A program made the position numbers and the translations under genes. The notes beneath the pieces were generated by a model. That model saw only the letters and a program-made list of their open reading frames with translations. It did no database searches and was not told the DNA's origin. Shown here piece after piece: positions 1 to 8,326 of a DNA stretch of 64,000 nt (the first letter of the stretch is position 1; each line of letters opens with the position of its first letter). Source of the DNA: Pseudomonas alkylphenolica (GTDB lineage: Bacteria > Pseudomonadota > Gammaproteobacteria > Pseudomonadales > Pseudomonadaceae); NCBI RefSeq assembly GCF_000746525.1, contig NZ_CP009048.1, forward strand, positions 602,001 through 666,000. Reading direction: 5' to 3'.

Positions 1-334
1 CCCGGTAGCCGCGATGCGAGTCACCGAGTGAGATCGGAATCGCCCATTTCACCCGCTTGTCACTGGCGTAGTGTTCGTAGCTGTCCCAGCGGATGTTGTT
101 GGTGGCATTGCCGATGCGGAACACCGAGTACAGCAGCAGGTTTACCGAGCCGGAACGGGCGCCGACGATCAGGTCGGTGCCGCTGATGGTGCTGGCGAAG
201 CTGGCGCGGGCTTCGGTGCGCACCCGCTCAACGGCCAGCAGCAAACACACCGACAGGGCAATGGCAAAGGCGGTCAGAAAGGCGGTGAAACGACGGTTGG
301 CGAGGCTCGCCAGGGCTAGACGGAGCAGGTACAT
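1..334 (-). CDS. ABC transporter permease, FtsX/MacB type (partial, C-terminus outside window)
   Basis: Only the first 111 codons are in the window. The N-terminus (MYLLRLALASLANRRFTAFL) has a basic patch followed by one strong transmembrane helix at about residues 18-38. An extracytoplasmic stretch follows that includes GTDLIVGARSGSVNLLLYS, the layout of FtsX/MacB-type permeases. Its ATG (334-332) overlaps the TGA of the ATPase gene, so the two are translationally coupled. It probably forms the membrane part of the transporter with that ATPase, downstream of a histidine-rich zinc-associated protein. The family call is firm; the substrate is an inference. Confidence 0.8.
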   Translation of the reverse strand, partial: MYLLRLALASLANRRFTAFLTAFAIALSVCLLLAVERVRTEARASFASTISGTDLIVGARSGSVNLLLYSVFRIGNATNNIRWDSYEHYASDKRVKWAIPISLGDSHRGYR

Positions 335-1053
335 CAGGCCTCCTGAGCGTTGGCTGGCAGGGCTGCGCGGTTGAGCTCGGCGAGTGACAACTGACGGTCG
401 AACAACGTGGCCAGGCTCTGGTCATGGCTGACGAACAGCAGGCTGGAGCCGGCGTCACGGCATTCGGCGAACAGCAGACGAATGAACGCTTCGCGGGTGT
501 CGGCGTCGAGGGCTGAAGTCGGCTCGTCGGCGATCACCAGTTCCGGCTGGCCGATCAGCGCGCGGGCGGCAGCGACCCGCTGCTGCTGGCCGATCGACAG
601 GCTGTCGGCACGGCGGGCGAGCAAGTCCGGATCTTTCAGGCCGAGGTGGGCGAGCAGGCTGGCGGCTGCCTGATCGATACTGCCGTGGCGTTCGGCGGCG
701 CGTTGCGCGCGGCTGCGCGAGAAGCGGCAGGGCAGTTCGACGTTTTCCCGTACGGAAAGAAACGGCAGCAGGTTGAACTGCTGGAAAATGTAGCCGGTGT
801 GATCAACGCGGAAGCGATCACGGGCGCCCTGTTTCAACTTGCTCAAGTCTTGGCCAAGCAGGCGGATGCTGCCGCGGTCGGGTACCTGCACACCGCCGAG
901 CAGGCCGAGCAGGGTGGTTTTGCCGCTGCCACTGGGGCCTTTGAGAAACAACGATTCGCCGGCTTCCAGGCGCAAGGCGGGAATCTCCAGCAGGGGGGCT
1001 TGGCCCGGCCAGGCAAAGCCCAGGTCGGTCAGTTCAATCAGTGCCTGGCTCAT
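334..1053 (-). CDS. ABC transporter ATP-binding protein, LolD/MacB-like
   Basis: A 239-residue nucleotide-binding protein. Walker A GPSGSGKTT lies at about 39-47, the Q-loop is in FQQFNLLPFLSVRENV, the signature is LSIGQQQRVAAARAL, Walker B is LVIADEPTSALD, and the switch histidine is in LLFVSHDQ. The sequence is of the LolD/MacB/FtsE subgroup, which partners FtsX-type permeases, and such a permease gene overlaps its stop codon. It sits 46 bp downstream of a DUF2796 (ZrgA-like) gene on the same strand. In P. aeruginosa a similar group (PA4063-PA4066, from memory) is zinc-regulated. A role in zinc handling is inferred from context only. Confidence 0.88.
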   Translation of the reverse strand: MSQALIELTDLGFAWPGQAPLLEIPALRLEAGESLFLKGPSGSGKTTLLGLLGGVQVPDRGSIRLLGQDLSKLKQGARDRFRVDHTGYIFQQFNLLPFLSVRENVELPCRFSRSRAQRAAERHGSIDQAAASLLAHLGLKDPDLLARRADSLSIGQQQRVAAARALIGQPELVIADEPTSALDADTREAFIRLLFAECRDAGSSLLFVSHDQSLATLFDRQLSLAELNRAALPANAQEA

Positions 1054-1060
1054 AAATGAA

Positions 1061-1080
1061 CGCCCGGGTTACCCCGGGCG
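1061..1080 (-). terminator. Intercistronic hairpin between ZrgA-like gene and ATPase gene
   Basis: A perfect 8-bp stem (CGCCCGGG / CCCGGGCG) with a 4-nt loop sits between the stop of the DUF2796 gene and the ATPase start. No clear T-run follows on the minus strand, so it may attenuate transcription or stabilise the mRNA rather than fully terminate. Confidence 0.4.
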
Positions 1081-1099
1081 TTTCGCTGCAAAAGGGCTA

Positions 1100-1669
1100 T
1101 CAGAAAGTGATCGTGGTTTTCGCCGGGGTCGCTTCGACACCCTGCTGACCGTTTGGCCCGATCAGTTGTAGCTGAATTTTCTGGGTGGCGGGGAAGGCTT
1201 TGAACAGGGGGCTCAGGTCGAGGTTGGTGAGTTGCTCGGGCTTCTCGCAATTGAGTCGGTAGTGCGCGTGGATGTCGCTGTGGTCATGAGCATGACCGTC
1301 ATCATCCGCCGCTGGCTTGTCGCCGAACAGCGGGCTTTCCAGTTCCTGATCGCTTTCGCTGCAGTTGGCCGCCTTGCTCAAGGCGAACAGGGCCAGCGGT
1401 TTTTCCAACTGGGCGCGCACGGTGGCGACCTTGGCTTTATCGGCAGCGCTGCTGGGGGCATACTCGAAACCGACCAGGTTCATCGCCGGGCTGTCCAGTT
1501 CCAGCTCCAGAGCTTTGCCATCGAGTACCACATTGAGGCGAGCGACGCCGTGCTCATGGGCGGCGAGGCTGCCATGGGCGTGGTCATGATCATGCTCGTG
1601 GTCCTTATGGGCATGAGCAACGGCCAGGGGCAGCAAGGCGAACGGCAAGGCAAGGAACAGGCGACGCAT
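1100..1669 (-). CDS. zrgA: DUF2796 / ZrgA-like histidine-rich periplasmic zinc protein
   Basis: A 189-residue protein starting at MRRLFLALPF, with a Sec signal peptide that ends near AVAHA. Directly after it comes a run of alternating His and acidic residues (HKDHEHDHDHAHG, then AAHEHG). A second His cluster (GHAHDHSDIHAH) lies near residue 130. This layout is that of the DUF2796/ZrgA family, associated with zinc uptake. I chose the start that gives a signal peptide; the longer open frame upstream crosses a Zur-like box and is not credible. It is the first gene of an operon with an ABC ATPase and a permease. The His-rich loops probably bind Zn2+ in the periplasm. Confidence 0.85.
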   Translation of the reverse strand: MRRLFLALPFALLPLAVAHAHKDHEHDHDHAHGSLAAHEHGVARLNVVLDGKALELELDSPAMNLVGFEYAPSSAADKAKVATVRAQLEKPLALFALSKAANCSESDQELESPLFGDKPAADDDGHAHDHSDIHAHYRLNCEKPEQLTNLDLSPLFKAFPATQKIQLQLIGPNGQQGVEATPAKTTITF

Positions 1670-1703
1670 GGGCAGGACTCCACGAGGGCACAGGATGTGT
1701 TTG

Positions 1704-1716
1704 GTTATGTTATAAC
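1704..1716 (-). promoter_or_regulatory. Putative Zur box upstream of zrgA-like operon
   Basis: GTTATGTTATAAC is a near-perfect 13-bp palindrome. It differs by one base from the proteobacterial Zur consensus GTTATANTATAAC. It lies 35 bp upstream of the zrgA-like ATG, where a repressor would cover the promoter. Confidence 0.65.
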
Positions 1717-1801
1717 AACTTGTTCTGCCGGTGCCAGTGCGCTTGGCGACGGATCGTCGGCGTGGGAGCATGGAGCCCGTCACTGAGTAGAGGAAACGAC
1801 C

Positions 1802-2149
1802 GTGCGAATTCGTGGACATATCGGCGACTGGCCGGTGGACTTGACCCTGGAGCTGGACCCGGCGGAATGGGCGCATCTGGGCGGACAATTGGCGGCTGTG
1901 GCGCCGGTCGCGACGGATGCTGCAGTGGCATCGGTGGCCAATGCCCGGCCGGATGACGCTCTCTGGCAGGCGGCACGTGAGGTATTGCGCAACGCCGGGC
2001 AGCTCAATGGGCCGACGTTGCTTGAACATCTGGAAGGGCTGGCGGGGAGTACTGCAGCGGGCAAGCGCCTGCTGGTGCGCTTGCGCCATAGTGCCGAGGT
2101 GAAGGTCGAAAGCGGGGCGGATGCGCCGGTTTATCACTGGGTCGGGTGA
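1802..2149 (+). CDS. Conserved hypothetical protein, small acidic
   Basis: A 115-residue protein with a GTG start preceded by GAGGAAACGACC. No signal peptide or membrane helix is visible. The sequence begins MRIRGHIGDWPVDLTLELD and is Ala/Leu/Glu rich with a probable helical C-terminal half (LWQAAREVLRNAGQL, LLEHLEGLAG). It is divergent from the zinc operon, and its start lies about 86 bp from the Zur-like box. I do not recognise a named domain. Position next to cnoX matches the usual Pseudomonas order, so it is likely a real conserved gene of unknown function. Confidence 0.65.
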   Translation: MRIRGHIGDWPVDLTLELDPAEWAHLGGQLAAVAPVATDAAVASVANARPDDALWQAAREVLRNAGQLNGPTLLEHLEGLAGSTAAGKRLLVRLRHSAEVKVESGADAPVYHWVG

Positions 2150-2155
2150 AAGCTA

Positions 2156-2219
2156 TCGCGGGGCAAGCCCGCTCCCACAGGGGCTCTACCATCCCGGTGG
2201 GAGCGGGCTTGCCCCGCGA
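2156..2219. repeat. REPIN-type extragenic palindrome, copy 1
   Basis: The arms TCGCGGGGCAAGCCCGCTCC and its reverse complement flank a 12-nt centre. The same core recurs at 14906-14964 and 16943-16998. It sits between the convergent hypothetical gene and cnoX, where it may also act as a terminator. Confidence 0.85.
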
Positions 2220-2229
2220 AAAGTTCTGA

Positions 2230-3102
2230 TCAGTACAACGCAGCAAACAGCTTGCGCCGGTAAGTCCCCACCAGCGGATGGTCATTGCCCAGCAGATCGA
2301 ACACCTGCAGCAGCGTCTTGTGCGGCAAGCCGCCTTCATAACCGCGATTACGCGTGAACAGCTTGAGCATGCCGTCCAGCGCCGCTTCGTACTGCTGGCG
2401 GGAAAGCTGCTGGATGCACAGCTGATAGGCCGCTTCATCGTCCTCACTGTTCTGTGCCAGGCGTGCCTTGAGATCGGCAACTTCCGGCAGGCTTGCGGCC
2501 TGACGCAGGAACGTCAGCTGAGCCTTGGCGCCGGCCAGGGCAGCCTTGTGCTCATCGCTCTTGACCGCATCCAGCACGGTCTGGGCTTCACCCAGTTCGC
2601 CGCGTTCAGCCAGGCAACGGGCGTACAGAATCAAGGCAGCGGCATTGCTGTTGTCTTCGCTCAGCAGCGCTTTCAGCGTGGCTTCGGCTTCGCTGAAGCG
2701 CCCTTCGGCAAACAGTCCCTGAGCCAGTTCCAGCGGATCGGCAGCAGCCGGCGGCGGCATTTGCACATGCGGCTCGAGCAGCGCACGGATCGCCGACTCA
2801 GGCTGGGCACCGGCAAAGCCGTCGACCGGCTGACCGTCTTTGAACAGCACCACGGTAGGCAGGCTGCGAATGCCGAAGCGGGCAACGATGTCCTGTTCGA
2901 TATCGCAGTTGACCTTGGCCAGCAACAACTCGCCTTGATAGCTCTCGGTGATTTGCGCAAGCAGCGGCATCAGCGCCTTGCAGGGGGCGCACCACTCGGC
3001 CCAGAAATCCACCAGCACCGGTTTGTGGTGGGAGTTGGCGATTACCAGCTGGTCGAAATCGGCAGCGCTGGTATCGAAAACATAGGGTGTGTCTTGGCTC
3101 AT
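2230..3102 (-). CDS. cnoX: Co-chaperone/thioredoxin-like protein CnoX (YbbN)
   Basis: A 290-residue protein with an N-terminal thioredoxin fold (about 10-110) and a C-terminal TPR-like helical region (about 120-285) containing repeats such as LAQGLFAEGRFSEAEATLKAL. The active-site motif is WCAPCK. Both cysteines are present, so it could be redox active, unlike E. coli YbbN, which has lost one. In other bacteria CnoX protects substrates under hypochlorite or oxidative stress and passes them to GroEL and DnaK. It is transcribed alone and ends beside a REPIN. Confidence 0.93.
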   Translation of the reverse strand: MSQDTPYVFDTSAADFDQLVIANSHHKPVLVDFWAEWCAPCKALMPLLAQITESYQGELLLAKVNCDIEQDIVARFGIRSLPTVVLFKDGQPVDGFAGAQPESAIRALLEPHVQMPPPAAADPLELAQGLFAEGRFSEAEATLKALLSEDNSNAAALILYARCLAERGELGEAQTVLDAVKSDEHKAALAGAKAQLTFLRQAASLPEVADLKARLAQNSEDDEAAYQLCIQQLSRQQYEAALDGMLKLFTRNRGYEGGLPHKTLLQVFDLLGNDHPLVGTYRRKLFAALY

Positions 3103-3133
3103 CGCGACTCTCGAAAATCCGTGAATGACATCA

Positions 3134-3793
3134 CTATAAAGGCTGGCGGCTGGCGTGGTACAGGCTGACCCGGCGGAATTCGTGGGGCTCGGCCAGGTCC
3201 GGCAGGGTCAGGGCCTCCAGCACGCCCAAAGGCTGGTACAGCGGATGACTGAAGTCGCGTACCCGCGAGTCGGCCACCAGGGCTTGCTGGCCGCGGCTGA
3301 GGAACTCATCGAGCAGTGGCAGGTTGGCCCGGTCATAGAGCACGTCGGCCACCAGGATCAGGTCGAAACGGTCGGCTTCCTGGAAGAAGTCCTCGGAATA
3401 GCTCAGCTCCACGCCATTGAGCTCGGCGTTGGCCCGGCAGGCTTGCAGGGCCAGCGGGTCGAGATCACAGGCCACGACCTCAAGAGCGCCCGCGCGGGCG
3501 GCTGCGATCCCGGCGATCCCGGAGCCGGCGCCAAAATCCAGCACGCGCTTGCCTTCTACCCAGTGCCGGTGCTGGTCCAGGTAGCGGGCCATGGCCAGGC
3601 CACTGGCCCAACAGAAGCTCCAGTACGGCGGCTCGTGGAGGATGCGCCGGGTTTCTTCCGAACTGAATTCGCGGTCCATGTTCTCGGCATCGATCAGCCA
3701 CAGCTTGAGCGCGCACTCAGGTAGGTCGCTGACCACCAAGCGGGCATCGCCGAGCAGTTCGCCCAAGGCCTGTTGTAAAGGTGCGGGTGCCAT
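3134..3793 (-). CDS. Class I SAM-dependent methyltransferase (ETFB lysine methyltransferase-like)
   Basis: A 219-residue protein. Motif I is VLDFGAGSGIAGIAAARAG (about 83-101), motif II is VVACDLDPLAL, and a DLILVADVLYD motif near 143-153 matches the DxxY-like motif of the protein-lysine methyltransferase group. The N-terminal part includes EPPYWSFCWASGLAMARYL, typical of METTL20/ETFB-KMT-like and nicotinamide N-methyltransferase-like proteins. The start ATG overlaps the stop codon of the upstream lipoprotein gene (TAATG). The substrate is inferred from family resemblance and is not certain. Confidence 0.82.
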   Translation of the reverse strand: MAPAPLQQALGELLGDARLVVSDLPECALKLWLIDAENMDREFSSEETRRILHEPPYWSFCWASGLAMARYLDQHRHWVEGKRVLDFGAGSGIAGIAAARAGALEVVACDLDPLALQACRANAELNGVELSYSEDFFQEADRFDLILVADVLYDRANLPLLDEFLSRGQQALVADSRVRDFSHPLYQPLGVLEALTLPDLAEPHEFRRVSLYHASRQPL

Positions 3794-4239
3794 TATGGCG
3801 CTCGTTCGAAGCGCAGCGGGCCGGTGACCTGGGTCTGCGCCTGGAAAATCCGCACAGGCGGCAGGTGCAGGATCAGTTGCCCGGATTTGCTCGCGCGGCC
3901 GCGCAATTCGACCCGCGCCCCGGCCGGGAAGGTTTCGGGGTTGAAGCGCAGTTGGTACGGCAGGTCCAGGCCATTGCTGCTGAGCGTGCTGCTGGCCAGC
4001 AGGTTTTGCGGGCGGCCGCGGTCATCGATGACCAGCAAGGCCAGTTCGACTTCGGCACCGGCCGGAATATTGAGCAAGGTTCCGCTCAATTCACGTTGAT
4101 AGGCCGGCAAAGGGCCGAGGGCTTTCGCGGTTTTACTGGCAACCGGTGCTTTTGGAGCCGGTGCAGTCTGGGGTTGATCGCTGCTGCAGGCTGCCAGCAA
4201 GGCGGCAAAACTGAGCACAACGAGCGCTCGAAATGGCAT
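3793..4239 (-). CDS. YbaY-family lipoprotein
   Basis: A 148-residue protein starting MPFRALVVLSFAALLAAC, with lipobox LLAAC giving a lipidated Cys at about residue 18. A low-complexity Pro/Ala/Lys linker and a beta-rich domain follow (LSGTLLNIPAGAEVELALLVIDD and similar). This domain is the YbaY / YscW type found in lipoproteins of unclear role. The start is supported by AAGGAATT upstream. A longer open frame into the nrdR promoter region is rejected because it would bury the signal peptide. Confidence 0.8.
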   Translation of the reverse strand: MPFRALVVLSFAALLAACSSDQPQTAPAPKAPVASKTAKALGPLPAYQRELSGTLLNIPAGAEVELALLVIDDRGRPQNLLASSTLSSNGLDLPYQLRFNPETFPAGARVELRGRASKSGQLILHLPPVRIFQAQTQVTGPLRFERAP

Positions 4240-4346
4240 GGGGAATTCCTTCGCGGCATGTTTCCTGAGTGGATGGTAACCCCTTTGGCTTGTCTTGCCA
4301 GTGGGATGCGCTACCATGGCCCTCCCTTTTTTTGTTGCCTGCCACC

Positions 4347-4811
4347 ATGCACTGTCCCTTCTGCGGTGCCAACGACACCAAGGTCATCGACTCTCGACTG
4401 GTTGCCGAGGGCGAGCAAGTGCGCCGTCGGCGCGAATGCGTCGCCTGCGGTGAGCGTTTCACCACCTTCGAAACCGCCGAGCTGGTTTTGCCGCGCCTGA
4501 TCAAACAGGACGGCAGCCGCCAACCCTTCGACGAAGAAAAACTGCGCGCCGGAATGCAGCGTGCCCTGGAAAAACGCCCGGTCAGCGTCGAGCGCCTGGA
4601 AGCGGCGCTGGCGCACATCAAGCACAAGCTGCGGGCAACCGGCGAACGCGAGGTCAAATCGCTGGTGGTCGGTGAGCTGGTGATGAACGAGCTGCAGAAG
4701 CTCGATGAAGTCGCCTACATCCGCTTCGCCTCGGTCTACCGGCGCTTCCAGGACCTCAACGAGTTTCGCGAAGAAATCGACCGCCTGGCCCGTGAGCCGG
4801 CTAAAGAGTGA
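4347..4811 (+). CDS. nrdR: Transcriptional repressor NrdR
   Basis: A 154-residue protein. The N-terminal zinc ribbon has cysteine pairs CPFC and CVAC ([33 protein letters not shown]). An ATP-cone domain follows at about 46-140 ([21 protein letters not shown]). NrdR binds ATP or dATP and represses ribonucleotide reductase genes. It is the first gene of the riboflavin cluster, and its stop is directly followed by ribD. Length and motifs are typical. Confidence 0.97.
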   Translation: MHCPFCGANDTKVIDSRLVAEGEQVRRRRECVACGERFTTFETAELVLPRLIKQDGSRQPFDEEKLRAGMQRALEKRPVSVERLEAALAHIKHKLRATGEREVKSLVVGELVMNELQKLDEVAYIRFASVYRRFQDLNEFREEIDRLAREPAKE

Positions 4812-4813
4812 GC

Positions 4814-5944
4814 ATGTCCAACGAACGCGCGGTACTCGACGCCCATTACATGGCCCGGGCCTTGGAACTGGCCCGCAAGGGCTTGTATTCGACCCACCCG
4901 AATCCGCGCGTCGGTTGTGTGATTGTTCGCGACGGCCAGATCGTCGGCGAAGGCTGGCATGTGCGTGCCGGTGAGCCGCACGCCGAAGTGCATGCGCTGC
5001 GTCAGGCCGGCGAGCTGGCCCGTGGCGCCTGTGCCTACGTCACCCTTGAACCGTGCAGCCACCACGGGCGCACGCCGCCGTGTGCCGAGGCGCTGGTCAA
5101 GGCTGGCGTGGCGCGGGTGGTCGCCGCCATGCAGGACCCTAACCCGCAAGTCGCAGGTCAAGGCCTCAAGCGTCTGGCCGAAGTCGGTATCGAAGTCGCC
5201 AGTGGCGTACTCGAAGCGGAGGCGCGCGCGCTCAACCCGGGCTTCCTCAAGCGCATGGAATGCGGTCTGCCCTTCGTGCGGGCCAAGCTGGCAATGAGCC
5301 TGGATGGCCGCACGGCCATGGCCAACGGTGAAAGCCAGTGGATCACCGGGCCCGCCGCGCGCTCAGCGGTACAGCGTCTGCGTGCACGCTCCAGCGTGGT
5401 GCTGAGCAGTGCCGAAAGCGTCCTGGCCGACAAGGCGCGGATGACGGTGCGCGCTGACGAGCTGGGCCTCGATCCGCAAACCACAGCCCTGGCCCTGGCG
5501 CGTCCGCCCCTGCGGGTGCTGGTCGATGGCCGCTTGCGCCTGCCGCTGGATGCGCCGTTCTTCCAGGCCGGCCCGGCGCTGGTGGTCACTGCCGCCAGCG
5601 ACGACCCGCGTTACGCCGAAGCCGGCCATGAGCTGCTGAGCCTGGCGGGCGAGGGCGGCCGGGTCGACCTGTCTGCGCTGATGCGTGAGCTGGCGCAGCG
5701 TGGAACCAGCGAAGTGCTGCTCGAGGCCGGTGCCGGTCTGGTCGGGGCCTTTGCCCAGCTTGGCCTGATCGATGAGTACCAGATCTTTGTTGCCGGCAAG
5801 TTCCTCGGTTCCAGTGCCCGTCCGTTGCTGGACTGGCCGCTGAACCACATGAATGAAGCGGTGCAACTGAAAATAACTGAAATGCGCGCGGTAGGCGATG
5901 ACTGGCGAGTCACTGCCATCCCTGTGCCGGCGTCCGGCGTATAA
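4814..5944 (+). CDS. ribD: Bifunctional diaminohydroxyphosphoribosylaminopyrimidine deaminase / 5-amino-6-(5-phosphoribosylamino)uracil reductase
   Basis: A 376-residue protein catalysing the second and third steps of riboflavin synthesis. The N-terminal deaminase domain has the zinc motif HAEVHAL together with PCSHHGRTPPC. The C-terminal reductase domain (about 150-370) begins with PFVRAKLAMSLDGRTA. I prefer the ATG at 4814, which has AAAGAG upstream. A GTG at 4808 overlapping the nrdR stop is an alternative. Confidence 0.96.
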   Translation: MSNERAVLDAHYMARALELARKGLYSTHPNPRVGCVIVRDGQIVGEGWHVRAGEPHAEVHALRQAGELARGACAYVTLEPCSHHGRTPPCAEALVKAGVARVVAAMQDPNPQVAGQGLKRLAEVGIEVASGVLEAEARALNPGFLKRMECGLPFVRAKLAMSLDGRTAMANGESQWITGPAARSAVQRLRARSSVVLSSAESVLADKARMTVRADELGLDPQTTALALARPPLRVLVDGRLRLPLDAPFFQAGPALVVTAASDDPRYAEAGHELLSLAGEGGRVDLSALMRELAQRGTSEVLLEAGAGLVGAFAQLGLIDEYQIFVAGKFLGSSARPLLDWPLNHMNEAVQLKITEMRAVGDDWRVTAIPVPASGV

Positions 5945-5986
5945 TTCCAGGCTAGCCACGCGCAGCCCTGTTCTCGAGGAGGACTC

Positions 5987-6652
5987 ATGTTTACTGGCAT
6001 CATCGAATCCATCGGCAGCATCCGCTCGCTGACGCCCAAAGGCGGCGACGTGCGGGTCTATGTCGAAACCGGCAAGCTCGACCTGGGCGACGTCAAACTC
6101 GGCGACAGCATCGCCGTCAATGGTGTGTGCCTGACTGCGGTCGAGCTGCCTGGCGATGGCTTCTGGGCTGACGTCAGCCGTGAAACCCTCGACTGCACCG
6201 CCTTCAACGAGCTGAAAAGCGGCAGCCGGGTCAACCTGGAAAAAGCCCTGACCCCGACCACCCGCCTGGGCGGCCATCTGGTCAGCGGCCACGTCGACGG
6301 TGTCGGCGAAGTGGTGTCGCGCAGCGATAACGCCCGCGCCATCCAGTTCCGCATTCGTGCACCCAAGGAGCTGGCCAAGTACATTGCCCACAAGGGCTCG
6401 ATCACCGTCGATGGCACCAGCCTGACCGTGAACGTCGTCGATGGCGCCGAGTTCGAACTGACCATCGTCCCGCATACCCTGGCCGAAACCATCATGGCCG
6501 ACTACCGCCCAGGTCGTCGGGTCAACCTTGAGGTCGACCTGCTGGCCCGTTACCTGGAGCGTTTGCTGCTGGGTGACAAAGCCGCCGAGCCGAGCACCGG
6601 CAGCGGCATTACCGAAAGTTTCCTGGCCGCCAACGGCTACCTGAAATCCTGA
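5987..6652 (+). CDS. ribE: Riboflavin synthase alpha subunit
   Basis: A 221-residue protein with the classic start MFTGIIESIG. It has two tandem lumazine-binding repeats, with GDSIAVNGVCLTAV in the first and KGSITVDGTSLTVN in the second, covering about 1-95 and 97-195. It dismutates two molecules of 6,7-dimethyl-8-ribityllumazine to riboflavin. A strong Shine-Dalgarno (GAGGAGGA) precedes the ATG. Confidence 0.97.
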   Translation: MFTGIIESIGSIRSLTPKGGDVRVYVETGKLDLGDVKLGDSIAVNGVCLTAVELPGDGFWADVSRETLDCTAFNELKSGSRVNLEKALTPTTRLGGHLVSGHVDGVGEVVSRSDNARAIQFRIRAPKELAKYIAHKGSITVDGTSLTVNVVDGAEFELTIVPHTLAETIMADYRPGRRVNLEVDLLARYLERLLLGDKAAEPSTGSGITESFLAANGYLKS

Positions 6653-6670
6653 TTTGAAAGGGGGTGCCGC

Positions 6671-7762
6671 GTGGCGCTCAACAGCATCGAAGAACTGGTT
6701 GAAGACATCCGCCAGGGCAAAATGGTCATTCTCATGGATGACGAAGACCGCGAGAACGAAGGCGACCTGATCATGGCCGCCGAGTGCTGCAAGGCCGAAC
6801 ACATCAATTTCATGGCCAAGCACGCCCGTGGCCTGATCTGCATGCCGATGTCGCGCGAGCGCTGCGAAACGCTCAAGCTGCCACTGATGGCGCCGCGTAA
6901 CGGTTCGGGCTTCGGCACCAAGTTCACCGTTTCGATCGAAGCCGCCGAAGGGGTGACCACCGGTATCTCCGCTGCGGACCGCGCGCGCACCGTGCAAGCG
7001 GCCGCCGCCCGTGATGCCAAGGCCGAAGACATCGTCAGCCCCGGCCACATCTTCCCGCTGATGGCCCAGCCTGGCGGCACCCTGGCCCGTGCCGGCCACA
7101 CCGAAGCTGCCTGCGACCTGGCGCGCATGGCCGGTTTCGAGCCGAGCGGGGTGATCTGCGAAGTGATGAATGACGACGGCACCATGTCGCGTCGTCCGGA
7201 ACTGGAAGTCTTCGCCGCCGAGCATGGCATCAAGATCGGCACCATCGCCGACCTGATCCACTACCGGATGATCCACGAACGTACCATTCAGCGGATTTCC
7301 GAGCAGCCGCTGGACAGCGAACTGGGCAGTTTCAACCTGGTGACCTACCGCGATTCGGTCGAAGGCGACGTGCACATGGCCCTGACCCTGGGCAACATCT
7401 GCGCCGAAGAACCGACCCTGGTGCGCGTGCACAACATGGACCCGCTGCGCGACCTGCTGATGGTCAAGCAACCGGGCCGCTGGAGCCTGCGCGCCGCCAT
7501 GAGCGCGGTTGCCGAAGCCGGCAGCGGTGTCGTGCTGCTGCTCGGTCACCCGCTGGAAGGCGACGTGCTGCTGGCGCATATCCGCGAAAGCGCCGATGCC
7601 GCGCCGGCGAAAACCCCGACCACTTACAGCACCGTCGGTGCCGGTTCGCAGATCCTGCGCGACCTGGGCGTACGTAAAATGCGCCTGATGAGTTCGCCAA
7701 TGAAGTTCAATGCGATATCCGGATTCGATCTGGAAGTTGTAGAATACGTGCCCTCCGAATAA
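6671..7762 (+). CDS. ribB: 3,4-dihydroxy-2-butanone 4-phosphate synthase with degenerate GTP cyclohydrolase II-like domain (RibBX type)
   Basis: A 363-residue protein, GTG start after AAAGGGGGTG. The N-terminal domain (about 1-205) is a complete DHBP synthase: the acidic loop DDEDRENEGDL, the HARGLICMPMS region and GHTEAACDLARMAG. The C-terminal part (about 210-360) aligns with GTP cyclohydrolase II, but the region where RibA carries its three zinc cysteines reads VRVHNMDPLRDLLMVKQPG with no cysteine. It should therefore lack cyclohydrolase activity, as described for RibBX proteins. A separate intact ribA lies at 11189. Confidence 0.93.
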   Translation: MALNSIEELVEDIRQGKMVILMDDEDRENEGDLIMAAECCKAEHINFMAKHARGLICMPMSRERCETLKLPLMAPRNGSGFGTKFTVSIEAAEGVTTGISAADRARTVQAAAARDAKAEDIVSPGHIFPLMAQPGGTLARAGHTEAACDLARMAGFEPSGVICEVMNDDGTMSRRPELEVFAAEHGIKIGTIADLIHYRMIHERTIQRISEQPLDSELGSFNLVTYRDSVEGDVHMALTLGNICAEEPTLVRVHNMDPLRDLLMVKQPGRWSLRAAMSAVAEAGSGVVLLLGHPLEGDVLLAHIRESADAAPAKTPTTYSTVGAGSQILRDLGVRKMRLMSSPMKFNAISGFDLEVVEYVPSE

Positions 7763-7805
7763 AGCAGGCGGTTTGTCGCGCTGCCATTCGTGTCCCAAAC
7801 CCTCA

Positions 7806-7826
7806 CAGGCCGCCATTTGCGGCCTG
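7806..7826 (+). terminator. Hairpin between ribB and ribH
   Basis: An 8-bp stem (CAGGCCGC / GCGGCCTG) with loop CATTT is followed by GCTCTTTA. The T-run is weak, so attenuation or partial termination within the rib operon is more likely than full termination. Confidence 0.35.
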
Positions 7827-7849
7827 GCTCTTTAAGATGAGAACTCGCA

Positions 7850-8326
7850 ATGACCCTGAAGACCATCGAAGGTACCTTCATTGCCCCCAAAGGTCGCTAT
7901 GCTTTGGTGGTTGGCCGCTTTAACAGCTTCGTCGTCGAAAGCCTGGTAAGCGGTGCTGTTGATGCCCTGGTTCGCCATGGCGTGAGCGAAAGCGACATCA
8001 CCATCATCCGTGCCCCGGGTGCCTTTGAAATCCCGCTGGTAGCACAGAAAGTCGCCCAGCAAAGCGAATACGCCGCAATCATCGCCCTGGGCGCGGTGAT
8101 CCGTGGCGGTACCCCGCACTTCGAATACGTTGCGGGCGAATGCACCAAGGGCCTGGCCCAGGTGTCCATGGAGTTCGGCGTACCGGTTGCCTTCGGTGTC
8201 CTGACTGTCGATTCGATCGAACAGGCCATTGAGCGTTCCGGCACCAAAGCCGGCAACAAGGGTGCCGAAGCTGCCCTGTCCGCTCTGGAAATGGTCAGCC
8301 TGCTGGCGCAGTTGGAGGCCAAGTGA
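7850..8326 (+). CDS. ribH: 6,7-dimethyl-8-ribityllumazine synthase
   Basis: A 158-residue protein. Recognisable family elements are [13 protein letters not shown] near the N-terminus, [30 protein letters not shown] (with the active-site His) and [18 protein letters not shown]. It condenses the RibD-pathway pyrimidine with the RibB product. Its stop overlaps the GTG of nusB. Confidence 0.97.
   Translation: MTLKTIEGTFIAPKGRYALVVGRFNSFVVESLVSGAVDALVRHGVSESDITIIRAPGAFEIPLVAQKVAQQSEYAAIIALGAVIRGGTPHFEYVAGECTKGLAQVSMEFGVPVAFGVLTVDSIEQAIERSGTKAGNKGAEAALSALEMVSLLAQLEAK

Noticed and set aside
5363..7816. 817-codon open frame on the minus strand across ribD-ribE-ribB
   Set aside because: It is antisense to three well-supported genes, and its translation is low in recognisable motifs; it is a by-product of high GC content.
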